A stretch of DNA of 64,000 nt from Streptomyces iconiensis. GTDB taxonomy: Bacteria; Actinomycetota; Actinomycetes; Streptomycetales; Streptomycetaceae. Positions 57,497-64,000 of this stretch are shown in pieces (within the stretch, counting starts at the first letter, position 1; the number at the start of each line of letters is the position of its first letter). Made by a program: the position numbers and the translations under genes. The notes beneath the pieces were generated by a model that was not told the origin of the DNA, did not search any database, and saw nothing but the letters and a program-made list of their open reading frames with translations. The stretch is from positions 98,628 to 162,627 of the forward strand of contig NZ_JANCPR020000019.1 of the NCBI RefSeq assembly GCF_028657195.3, written 5' to 3'.

Positions 57497-58249
57497 GTGA
57501 CAGACCATCACATCGGCATGATCGTTCCCAGCTCGAATCTCACGATGGAGACCGAGCTGCCGCGCATGCTGCGCGCCAGGGAAGAGGCGATGCCAGGGGA
57601 CCGCTTCCTCTTCCACAGCAGCCGGATGCGGATGCGGCATGTCACGCCCGAGCAGCTGCGCAGCATGAACGCGCAGACGGAGCGCGCGGCCCTCGAACTC
57701 GCCGACGCCAGGCCCGACGTGGTGGCCTCGGCGTGTCTCGTCGCGATCATGGCGCAGGGTCCTGGCCACCACTGTGTGGCAGAGGAGGAGATCAGGGCCG
57801 GGCTCGCCGCCGGGGGCTCGGAAGCGCCGGTGGTCTCCAGCGCGGGCGCGCTGCTCACCGCCGTCGAGGCGCTGGGCGCCAAGCGGGTCGCGGTGATCAC
57901 CCCGTACATGAAGGAGTTGACGGGCATGGTCGTCGACTACCTGGAGGACGCGGGCACGCGGGTGGTGGACTCGCTCAGCCTTGAGGTGCCCGACAATCTC
58001 GCGGTCGCCCGGCTGGACCCCGACGACCTGCGCCGGCACTGGCGCCGCCTCGATCTGAGCGGCGCCGACGCGATCGTGCTGTCGGCGTGTGTGCAGATGC
58101 CCTCGCTGTCCGCGATCCAGGCGGTCGAGGACGCGGCCGGCCTGCCCGTCCTGTCGGCGGCCACCGCCACGGCCCACAGCATCCTGACCCGCCTCGGCCT
58201 GCCACCCGTCGTACCGAACGCCGGCTCCCTCCTCGCCGCCCGCTCCTGA
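57497..58249 (+). CDS. nicE: Maleate isomerase-like protein (NicE, Asp/Glu racemase fold)
   Basis: 250 residues from a GTG at 57497 (GGAGGACC upstream). The Asp/Glu racemase superfamily layout with two active Cys: VVASACLVAIMAQGPGHHCV (first Cys) and IVLSACVQMPSLSAIQAVED (second Cys). GMIVPSSNLTMETELPRMLR at the start is the substrate-binding strand of maleate isomerases. NicE turns maleate to fumarate, the end product of the route. The last gene of the cluster, followed by a 42-bp palindrome. Confidence 0.88.
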   Translation: MTDHHIGMIVPSSNLTMETELPRMLRAREEAMPGDRFLFHSSRMRMRHVTPEQLRSMNAQTERAALELADARPDVVASACLVAIMAQGPGHHCVAEEEIRAGLAAGGSEAPVVSSAGALLTAVEALGAKRVAVITPYMKELTGMVVDYLEDAGTRVVDSLSLEVPDNLAVARLDPDDLRRHWRRLDLSGADAIVLSACVQMPSLSAIQAVEDAAGLPVLSAATATAHSILTRLGLPPVVPNAGSLLAARS

Positions 58250-58271
58250 ACCACCGTTCCCGAACGGCCGG

Positions 58272-58313
58272 TCGCCGGGGCTCGGGAGCGGGCCCGCTCC
58301 CGAGCCCCGGCGA
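58272..58313. terminator. 42-bp perfect palindrome, bidirectional terminator
   Basis: 21-bp arms meet without a loop; the left arm begins TCGCCGGGGCTCGGG. It lies between nicE (plus) and the ferredoxin gene (minus), whose 3' ends face each other. Almost purely G and C. It can form a very stable hairpin in either RNA. Confidence 0.88.
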
Positions 58314-58376
58314 GGTGCCTCGGTCAGCCGCGGGAGGGAAACCGGCGCGCGGCACCTGTCCGAGCGGCGATCGCCA

Positions 58377-58583
58377 CTACTCGATGATCCGCACCGCGCC
58401 CGACGGGCAGAGGGTGCCGGCTTCCAGTGCGGCGGGCGCGGCGTCGTCGTCGGGCTCGCTGACCAGGACGGTCACCAGGCCGTCGTCGTCCTGGTCGAAC
58501 ACCTCGGGTGCCGTCAGTACGCACATGCCGGCGCCCACACAGATGTCCCGATCGGCCGTTACACGCATGGTCGCTCTCTTCAT
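58377..58583 (-). CDS. Single-cluster ferredoxin, partner of the P450
   Basis: 68 residues from an ATG at 58583 with AAAGGA upstream (an in-frame ATG at 58568 gives 63). The pattern VTADRDICVGAGMCVLTAPE and VFDQDDDGLVTVL, then TLCPSGAVRIIE, is the Streptomyces [3Fe-4S] ferredoxin type found beside P450s. It carries Cys in CVGAGMC and CP. It lies 151 bp after the P450 stop codon on the same strand, behind a tandem repeat. It should feed electrons to the P450. Confidence 0.9.
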   Translation of the reverse strand: MKRATMRVTADRDICVGAGMCVLTAPEVFDQDDDGLVTVLVSEPDDDAAPAALEAGTLCPSGAVRIIE

Positions 58584-58679
58584 GACAGTCCTTTCACGGT
58601 CCTTTCACGGTCGCTTCGCTTGCCGTGTCCCCAGTGTCGGCGGCTCGCCGGTCGGTCCATCAGCCGGCCGGCGACCGGC

Positions 58680-58743
58680 GACCGGTTCAGCATGTGACCG
58701 GCTCAGCATGTGACCCGGTCAGCGTGTGACCGGCTCACCACGT
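58680..58743. repeat. 16-bp tandem repeat, four copies, across the P450 stop codon
   Basis: Units at 58680, 58696, 58712 and 58728, consensus GACCGGCTCAGCATGT with 1 to 4 changes; a further partial GACCGG follows at 58744. The last copy covers the final codons and stop of the P450 gene. It lies between P450 and ferredoxin in the same operon. Confidence 0.85.
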
Positions 58744-59952
58744 GACCGGAAGCTCGTTGACGCCCTGGATCGTCGTGCCGGGGCGCAGTGTCAGCCGCTC
58801 GACCGGGACTGCCAGGCGCAGTGTCGGCAGGCGGTCGAACAGCGCGGCGAGGATGATCTCCAGTTCGAGCCGGGCGAGGTTCTGGCCGAGGCACTGGTGC
58901 ACCCCGTAGCCGAAGGACAGGTGGTGGCGGGCCGCGCGGCGCACATCGAAGGCGTCCGGATCCTCGAAGACCGAACTGTCCCGGTTGGCAACGGAGTTGG
59001 TCACGATGACCGCCTCGCCTGCCCGGATGAGGTGGCCGTCGATCTCGATGTCGTCCGTCGCGAAGCGACCGCCGGCGAGGTCGGCTATCGCGAGATAGCG
59101 CAGCAGTTCCTCCACCGCGCCGGGAAGGAGCGAGGGATCGGCCCGCAGTGCGGCGTGCTGGTCCGGGTGTTCGAGCAGGGTGATGACGCTGAGCGAGGTC
59201 ATCGAGGCGGTCGTCTCGTGCCCGGCGACCAGCAGCAGTAGCGCGGTCGAGACCAGCTCTTCGCGGCGGGCCCTCCCCTGCGTCAGCTGCTCGGCGACCA
59301 TGGTGCCCAACAGCCCCTGCCGGGGCTCGCGTTGGGCACTGACGATCAGCCCGTCCAGGTAGCTCTCCAGCTCCTTGCGTGCGGCCCGCGTGCCCGCCGC
59401 GTCCTCCGACTGGATCAGCCGCCTGCTGGCGTCCTGGAAGAAGTCGTGGTCGGCGTAGGGCACGCCGAGCAGCTGGCAGATCACCATGGACGGCACCGGC
59501 AGCGCGAACTGGCTGACGAGGTCGGCGGGTGGTCCGGAGGCGATCATCTCGTCCAGGAATCTGTGCACGATGCGTTCGATGTCGGATCGCATCTCTTTGA
59601 TCCGCCGCACCGTGAAGCCCTGAATGGCCATGCGCCGCCGGACCCCGTGCTCGGGCGGGTCCAGGCCGATGAAGGCCGGCTCGCCGTCCCGGAGACCGTC
59701 CGTACGCGGCGAGGTGGCGGGAAAGTCGGCGTTTCTGCGGTCGGACGACATGCGGGGATCGGCCAGCAGCGCGCGTGCCGTCTCGTACCCGGTCACCAGC
59801 CATGCCTGCCGGCCGTCGTAGAGCGTGACCCGGTGCAGCGAACCGCCCTCGTCCCGCAGGCGGTTGTACTGGTCGGGCAGGCGGTAGGGGCAGGTGCGGT
59901 CGCTGGGGAAGGCGGGGGGTTCCGGTTGAGGCGTCGTCACGGTCTCGGTCAT
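58735..59952 (-). CDS. Cytochrome P450 (CYP105-like)
   Basis: 405 residues, ATG at 59952. Oxygen-binding helix LLLVAGHETTASMTSL (AGHETT at 243-248), the ExxR pair in EELLR (282-285), and the haem loop SFGYGVHQCLGQNLARLELE with Cys 354. The N-terminal FPSDRTCPYRLPDQYNRLRD is typical of CYP105 enzymes of Streptomyces, which hydroxylate xenobiotics or natural products. The ferredoxin follows in the same operon. Divergent TetR regulation with a clear palindrome suggests substrate induction. Confidence 0.92.
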   Translation of the reverse strand: MTETVTTPQPEPPAFPSDRTCPYRLPDQYNRLRDEGGSLHRVTLYDGRQAWLVTGYETARALLADPRMSSDRRNADFPATSPRTDGLRDGEPAFIGLDPPEHGVRRRMAIQGFTVRRIKEMRSDIERIVHRFLDEMIASGPPADLVSQFALPVPSMVICQLLGVPYADHDFFQDASRRLIQSEDAAGTRAARKELESYLDGLIVSAQREPRQGLLGTMVAEQLTQGRARREELVSTALLLLVAGHETTASMTSLSVITLLEHPDQHAALRADPSLLPGAVEELLRYLAIADLAGGRFATDDIEIDGHLIRAGEAVIVTNSVANRDSSVFEDPDAFDVRRAARHHLSFGYGVHQCLGQNLARLELEIILAALFDRLPTLRLAVPVERLTLRPGTTIQGVNELPVTW

Positions 59953-59975
59953 CGGTACCTCGAAGTCCTCGACAG

Positions 59976-59998
59976 TTAAAGAACTCTCCGTTCTCTAA
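59976..59998. promoter_or_regulatory. TetR-type operator between P450 and tetR
   Basis: TTA-A-AGAAC-TCTCC-GTTCT-C-TAA: a 23-bp near-perfect palindrome with one mismatch pair, 24 bp from the P450 start. AT-rich compared with the surroundings. Control by the adjacent TetR protein is inferred. Confidence 0.75.
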
Positions 59999-60055
59999 AA
60001 TGAGGCTAGGGTATGGCCCCTGGGCACACAACGGGTGATCGACGAATAGCCGAGA

Positions 60056-60718
60056 ATGATGCTTGCAACCAACGGGGATCAGCCGGTCGAGCCGGCCGGC
60101 GACCATCGCAAAGGCCCTCGCCGCCGCGGCGAGAAGCTGGAGAACGCCATACTGGCCGCGGCCCTGGACGAACTCTCCGAGGTCGGCTACGCCGGGCTGA
60201 CCATGGAACGCGTGGCCACAAGGGCGCGCACGGGAAAGGCCGTTCTCTACCGCAGGTGGCCGAGCCGCGCCGAACTCGTCATCGACGCCTGGACAGCCCT
60301 CCGGCACCGCGACGTCGACCTGCCCGACACCGGAGACCTGCGCACCGACATCATCGCCGTGATGCGCCACCTGTCGGACAGCATGGCCGGCCCGCACGGC
60401 GACATGTTCCGCGGCCTGCTCACCGAGATCGTGCGGGACCCCGAGTTCGCCCGGCTGGTGCGGGAACGGGTCCACACCGTCGGCCCCGGAGCAGTCCAGC
60501 GCGCCCTGCAACGCGCGGTCGAGCGCGGCGAGATCGAGTCATGGATCCCCTCGTCCCGGCGTGCCACCGTGGCGGTCGACCTGCTGCGCAACCACTACCT
60601 GCTGCACGGAGCCCCGATCCCGGACAGCGTCGTCATCGGGATCGTCGACGACGTCTATCTGCCCCTGCTCCTCGCCCCGCCGCTGGACCCCCCGCCCGAT
60701 CCCGCCGGGAACGAGTAG
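60056..60718 (+). CDS. TetR-family regulator of the P450 operon
   Basis: 220 residues. Helix-turn-helix: LENAILAAALDELSEVGYAG, LTMERVATRARTGKAVLYRR, WPSRAELVIDAW. C-terminal domain TetR_C_11/16-like (TDIIAVMRHLSDSM, FRGLLTEIVRDPEFARLVRE, RRATVAVDLLRNHYLLHGAP). The ATG at 60056 lacks a strong ribosome site. Divergent from the P450/ferredoxin pair; the AGAAC-N5-GTTCT palindrome lies between. Confidence 0.9.
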   Translation: MMLATNGDQPVEPAGDHRKGPRRRGEKLENAILAAALDELSEVGYAGLTMERVATRARTGKAVLYRRWPSRAELVIDAWTALRHRDVDLPDTGDLRTDIIAVMRHLSDSMAGPHGDMFRGLLTEIVRDPEFARLVRERVHTVGPGAVQRALQRAVERGEIESWIPSSRRATVAVDLLRNHYLLHGAPIPDSVVIGIVDDVYLPLLLAPPLDPPPDPAGNE

Positions 60719-61134
60719 CCGCTTTCCTGTTCGTCCGGGCACATGTCCTGGTGGCGGCGGGTGCCCGCGCCCTGGTAGCGGAGGGTGCCGCCTGAGACGG
60801 GGCAGGTGGGAGCCGGCGGACAGGACACCCGGCACGGTGTCCCGAACGAGTCCTCCCAACGTCCATTTCGAGACTTTCGGCGCGTTCCGCGGCTCGGGCC
60901 TGAGGACCGTGCCGAGCTCGGGCCGGTGCGGACCGGTACCCCAACTCCCCCCGGCGGGTGGCCCTTTCGGAGCACGGGTCGGCCACGCCCGAGCCCTGCC
61001 CGGCAACTCCCGCTATAAGACGCCTTATCCGTGCACTGTTTGATGCATTCGCATATTGCGGAATCCTTCTCGTCAGGACCAGCTTTCTCCACAAGCTGGG
61101 CAGTTCCCCCCGCAGTGCTCCGCAAGGAGGTCCT
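60719..61134. promoter_or_regulatory. 416-bp gap with promoter-like region for the MFS gene
   Basis: No gene. An inverted repeat ATAAG-ACGC-CTTAT (61016-61029) and an AT-richer stretch (61030-61070, including GCATATTGC) lie about 110 bp before the MFS start. They are probably part of its promoter and operator. Confidence 0.4.
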
Positions 61135-62379
61135 TTGCCCCTTGCCCTTCTCGCCCTGGCCCTAGCGACGTTCGGTGCCGGCACAGCAGAGTTCGTGATG
61201 ATAGGGCTGCTGCCCGAGACCGCCTCCGACATGAACGTCCCGATCTCCGACGCCGGCAACTACATCTCGCTCTACTCCCTCGGCGTCGTCGTCGGCGCTC
61301 CACTGCTGACCGTCGTCGGTCTGCGCATACGCCGGAAGGCGATACTGCTGGCGATGACGGGGCTGTTCATCATCGGCAACGTCGCCTCGGCACTCGCCCC
61401 CAACCACCATCTCCTGCTGGCCGCACGGTTCCTGGCCGGGATGCCCCACGGGGTCTTCTTCGGCATCGGCGCCGTCGTGGCAGCGGGGCTCGTCACACCG
61501 GAGAAGCGCGGCCGTGCGCTGTCACTGGTGCTGCTCGGCGTACCCGTCGCCAACATCGTCGGCTCCCCGCTGGGCACCCTGCTCGGCCAGTCCGTCGGTT
61601 GGCGCTGGACGTTCATGGTCGTCGCGTCGATCGGCCTGCTGGGGCTCGTCGCGCTGGCGCTGCTCGTGCCCCGCCAGCCGGGGCCCAACAAGGTCAGCCT
61701 GCGCGGTGAACTCTGCGTGTTCAAAAGACCGCAGGTGTGGCTGGCCTACGCGGTGGTGGTCTTCGGCTTCGCCGGAACGTCCTCCTTCTATACGTACATC
61801 CAGCCGCTGGTCACGGAGGTGAGCGGCTACACCCCGACCGCGGCGACAGCGCTGCTGTCGCTGGCCGGTGCGGGCATGACGGTCGGCACGATGCTGGGCG
61901 GGCGGTTCGCCAACTGGCCACTGCGCACCATCTGCTGTGCCCTGGTGACGCTCGCGGGCTCACTGGCACTGGTCATGGTGACGGCGCAGAGCACCGTTCT
62001 GATGGCGGCGAACGTGTTCCTCACGGGCGTCGCCGGCATGGCGGCGATCCCCAGCATCCAGGCACGCATCCTCGACCAGAGCAGAGAGGCCCCCGAACTG
62101 GGCTCCGCGAGCGTCCAGTCGGCTTTCAACATCGCCAACTCCCTCGGGGCCTCCCTGGGTGGAGTGGTCATCGCCGCCGGGTTCGGCCTGACATCCCCCA
62201 GCTGGCTCGGTGCGCTACTGGCCCTGACCGGCGCGGCTTTCGGGCTGCTCTCCGGGCTGCTGGACCGCAACTCCCGCACCTGGAAGGTCACCACTACCTG
62301 GGAACGTGCCGAGACCAAGGCGTTACGGCACGGGCCGTCCGTACGGCCCGTACCCCGGCTCGCGCACCTCGCCGTGTGA
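61135..62379 (+). CDS. MFS transporter, DHA1 (12-helix) exporter
   Basis: 414 residues from a TTG at 61135 with AAGGAGG 6 bases before; the frame upstream to 60958 looks non-coding. Twelve helices: LALLALALATFGAGTAEFVM (typical AraJ/NepI opening), motif A region TVVGLRIRRKAILLAMTGLF, HGVFFGIGAVVAAGLVTPEK (motif D/C area) and PVANIVGSPLGTLLGQSVGW. It fits the DHA1 group exporting sugars, nucleosides or drugs. It follows the TetR gene in the same direction after a gap with its own promoter-like element. Confidence 0.9.
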   Translation: MPLALLALALATFGAGTAEFVMIGLLPETASDMNVPISDAGNYISLYSLGVVVGAPLLTVVGLRIRRKAILLAMTGLFIIGNVASALAPNHHLLLAARFLAGMPHGVFFGIGAVVAAGLVTPEKRGRALSLVLLGVPVANIVGSPLGTLLGQSVGWRWTFMVVASIGLLGLVALALLVPRQPGPNKVSLRGELCVFKRPQVWLAYAVVVFGFAGTSSFYTYIQPLVTEVSGYTPTAATALLSLAGAGMTVGTMLGGRFANWPLRTICCALVTLAGSLALVMVTAQSTVLMAANVFLTGVAGMAAIPSIQARILDQSREAPELGSASVQSAFNIANSLGASLGGVVIAAGFGLTSPSWLGALLALTGAAFGLLSGLLDRNSRTWKVTTTWERAETKALRHGPSVRPVPRLAHLAV

Positions 62380-62394
62380 CCACGTGCGGGGGCG

Positions 62395-63672
62395 TCAGCG
62401 CCCCGCGAGCCGGTCCAGCTCAGCCCGGTCCAACCCGGAGGCAGCGGCGACCTCTTCCACGTCGAGCGCACCGCAGTCCAGGCCCCGCAGCAGATATCCG
62501 CTCAGCGCACGAGCGGTGGCGGGCTCGTCCATCACGTCGCCGCCCGCCTTCCCCACATAGGCGGCCAACCGCTCACCCGCACGCTCCATCCCCTCCCGGT
62601 AGAACGCGTACACGGCGGCGTACCGCGTCGGGAGGTGGCCGGGATGCATGTCCCAGCCCTGGTAGTACGCGCGTGCCAACGACCGCCGCACCAGACCGTG
62701 GTGGAGCCGCCAGGCATCATGGACCTGCGCCTGGTCGCCGACGGGCAGCACGTTCGTCGAGCCGTCCGAGAGCCTGACCCCGGTGCCCGCAGCCGCGACC
62801 TGCATGACCGCCTTGGCGTGGTCGGCCGCGGGGTGGTCCATGGCCTGGTAGGCCGCGCTGACCCCGCACGAGGCGCTGTAGTCGAAGGTGCCGTAGTGCA
62901 GCGAGGTGGCCCGCCCATCAGCCGCGTCGATCATGCGCGCGACCGTGGCGCGGCCGTCGGCGCCGAGGATGGACTGCGTGGTCTCGACCTGGATCTCGAA
63001 GCCGATACGGCCAGGGGTGAGACCGCGCGCCTTCTCGAACTCCTCGCACAGCCCCACCATCGCGGTGACCTGCTCGGGATAGGTGACCTTGGGCAGCGTG
63101 AGCACCAGGCCCCCGGGCAGCCCTCCCGCCTCCATGAGGCCGGTCAGAAAGATGTCCAGCGTACGGATGCCGCGGTCACGCACGGCGGCCTCCATGCACT
63201 TCATACGGATGCCCGCATACGCGGGAGCAGGCCCGTCCGCGCCTTGCGAGCAGGCCGCGGCCACGAGTTGGGCCGCGCGCGCCGCGGCGGCGTCCTCCTC
63301 GTCGTCGGGCCGTGCTCCGTAGCCGTCCTCGAAGTCGATCCGCAGGTCCTCGACGGGCTCGCGCCGCAGCTTGGCCCGTATCCGCTCATGGACGGGCCCG
63401 GCCAGCGCGGTGTCCATACCCAGTACATCGGCGAGCGCCCCGGCGTCCGGCGCGTGCGCGTCGAGCAGTGCGAGCGCGCTGCGTCCCCACTCCCCCACGG
63501 TCTCCGGGGTGATGACGTCCGCCGGCACATAGACGGTGTGCACGGGCTGGCGTGTGCCCGGGTCTCCTGGGTAGCGGCGGGCGAGTTCGGCGTCCACCCC
63601 GGACAGCGATCCCGCGATGCCCTCTGCCACGGACTTCGCGAAGGTGGTGCTGACGGTCTCGCCCTGCGTCAT
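62395..63672 (-). CDS. Aldolase-like DUF6986/HpcH-HpaI family protein
   Basis: 425 residues from the ATG at 63672 (GAGGGAG upstream). TIM-barrel citrate-lyase/aldolase-type features: VHTVYVPADVITPETVGEWG, DLRIDFEDGYGARPDDEEDA (metal Asp/Glu), GIRMKCMEAAVRDRGIRTLD, VLTLPKVTYPEQVTAMVGLC, IGFEIQVETTQSILGADG and LHYGTFDYSASCGVSAAYQA. Large all-helical C terminus. Known in Streptomyces beside allantoin/glyoxylate genes, where it may split or join a glyoxylate-derived acid. Convergent with the MFS gene, 15 bp apart. Confidence 0.85.
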   Translation of the reverse strand: MTQGETVSTTFAKSVAEGIAGSLSGVDAELARRYPGDPGTRQPVHTVYVPADVITPETVGEWGRSALALLDAHAPDAGALADVLGMDTALAGPVHERIRAKLRREPVEDLRIDFEDGYGARPDDEEDAAAARAAQLVAAACSQGADGPAPAYAGIRMKCMEAAVRDRGIRTLDIFLTGLMEAGGLPGGLVLTLPKVTYPEQVTAMVGLCEEFEKARGLTPGRIGFEIQVETTQSILGADGRATVARMIDAADGRATSLHYGTFDYSASCGVSAAYQAMDHPAADHAKAVMQVAAAGTGVRLSDGSTNVLPVGDQAQVHDAWRLHHGLVRRSLARAYYQGWDMHPGHLPTRYAAVYAFYREGMERAGERLAAYVGKAGGDVMDEPATARALSGYLLRGLDCGALDVEEVAAASGLDRAELDRLAGR

Positions 63673-63695
63673 CTGCGCTCCCTCTCCCGGTCTTC

Positions 63696-63710
63696 TCAAC
63701 AGAATGTTGA
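63696..63710. promoter_or_regulatory. Palindrome upstream of the aldolase gene
   Basis: TCAACA-GAA-TGTTGA, a perfect 15-bp palindrome 24 bp before the start codon of the reverse-strand aldolase gene. The size and half-sites are like IclR- or GntR-type operators. No regulator gene lies in the window next to it. Confidence 0.6.
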
Positions 63711-63768
63711 AGATACGGCGGCGACGCTAATGGCCCGCTGACCTGCCGGTCAAGGGTCCCCGCACGCC

Positions 63769-63803
63769 GAAGGGCCTCCGCACACGGTGTGCGGAGGCCC
63801 TTC
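63769..63803. terminator. Hairpin terminator after etfA
   Basis: 17-bp perfect arms (GAAGGGCCTCCGCACAC at 63769-63785 and its complement at 63787-63803) with a one-base loop. It lies 73 bp after the etfA stop codon and before the aldolase promoter, so it insulates the two reverse-strand units. Confidence 0.88.
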
Positions 63804-63875
63804 CGTGACGCCCCGACGGCGCGGATGCCGTGCCGGAGCCGCCGGCCGACATGTTGCCTGAGGGGTGGGGGTTGT

Positions 63876-64000
63876 TCAGGCTTTGCGGGTGTTGATGTCG
63901 TCGGTGAGTTGGGGGACGACGTCGAAGAGGTCGCCGACGATGCCGTAGTCGACGAGGTCGAAGATGGGGGCCTCGGCGTCCTTGTTGATCGCCACGATCG
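63876..64000 (-). CDS. etfA: Electron transfer flavoprotein alpha subunit, C-terminal end (cut by window edge)
   Basis: The last 40 codons, reverse strand: IVAINKDAEAPIFDLVDYGI, then VGDLFDVVPQLTDDINTRKA and stop. This is the highly conserved FAD-binding C terminus of EtfA/FixB. The protein pairs with EtfB and carries electrons from acyl-CoA dehydrogenases to the respiratory chain. The rest of the gene and probably etfB lie outside. Confidence 0.92.
   Translation of the reverse strand, partial: IVAINKDAEAPIFDLVDYGIVGDLFDVVPQLTDDINTRKA

Overview
The window is very GC-rich, has little intergenic space, uses many GTG and TTG starts, and carries families typical of Streptomyces and close relatives (DUF6192, DUF6461, DUF6343, DUF6230/DUF6114, MmyB-type regulators, SCO-like small proteins). 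It is best read as a piece of a Streptomyces chromosome. There are no rRNA genes, intact tRNA genes or CRISPR arrays. Starts were chosen from Shine-Dalgarno sequences and family alignments recalled from knowledge; no database search was run.

Left part (1-12.9 kb): small regulator/enzyme modules, several with readable operators. They are an Old Yellow Enzyme (cut by the window edge) and SDR pair with a divergent MarR regulator; a TetR regulator with a divergent FAD monooxygenase and RidA; a metallo-beta-lactamase-fold hydrolase; a membrane-linked diacylglycerol-kinase-like protein; and an operon of NAD(P)-binding reductase, DMT transporter and amidohydrolase with a divergent LysR regulator.

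Middle-left (12.9-24.7 kb): an accessory region full of gene debris. It holds decayed IS630, IS701 and IS5 transposases, a tyrosine recombinase fragment, a broken DUF6192 gene and a truncated MmyB-type regulator, mixed with intact genes (dienelactone-hydrolase-like protein, HEAT protein, MFS pump, GNAT, DUF6461, MarR with a divergent ACMSD-like amidohydrolase). A 2-kb module holding a frameshifted epoxide hydrolase and its divergent CGNR regulator lies between two identical 20-bp direct repeats.

Polyketide locus (24.9-35.7 kb): one large polyketide synthase of order KS-AT-DH-MT-ER-KR-ACP, the layout of highly reducing iterative enzymes. It has no thioesterase. A free-standing thioester-reductase-type SDR is transcribed divergently and leads a tight row of envelope-type genes (DUF6230, DUF6114, hypothetical secreted protein). 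I infer a methyl-branched, reduced, lipid-like product released reductively and linked to the cell envelope.

Middle-right (35.8-46 kb): ChaB-like, PEBP-like, F420-type nitroreductase-fold, class V aminotransferase, DUF6343, GH114-like lipoprotein, a ROK kinase with a divergent LacI regulator and a clear operator, a membrane-protein/regulator pair with overlapping stop and start, and a secreted endonuclease/exonuclease/phosphatase-family protein.

Nicotinate catabolic cluster (46.5-58.3 kb, all plus strand): genes for every step of the aerobic maleamate route: three-subunit molybdenum nicotinate hydroxylase plus a CoxG-like membrane protein, 6-hydroxynicotinate monooxygenase (NicC), 2,5-dihydroxypyridine dioxygenase (NicX), N-formylmaleamate deformylase (NicD), maleamate amidase (NicF), maleate isomerase (NicE), a transporter and a MarR regulator. 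A 42-bp perfect palindrome ends the cluster.

Right end (58.3-64 kb): a cytochrome P450 and ferredoxin operon with a divergent TetR regulator, an MFS exporter, a HpcH/HpaI-like aldolase and the last codons of etfA.
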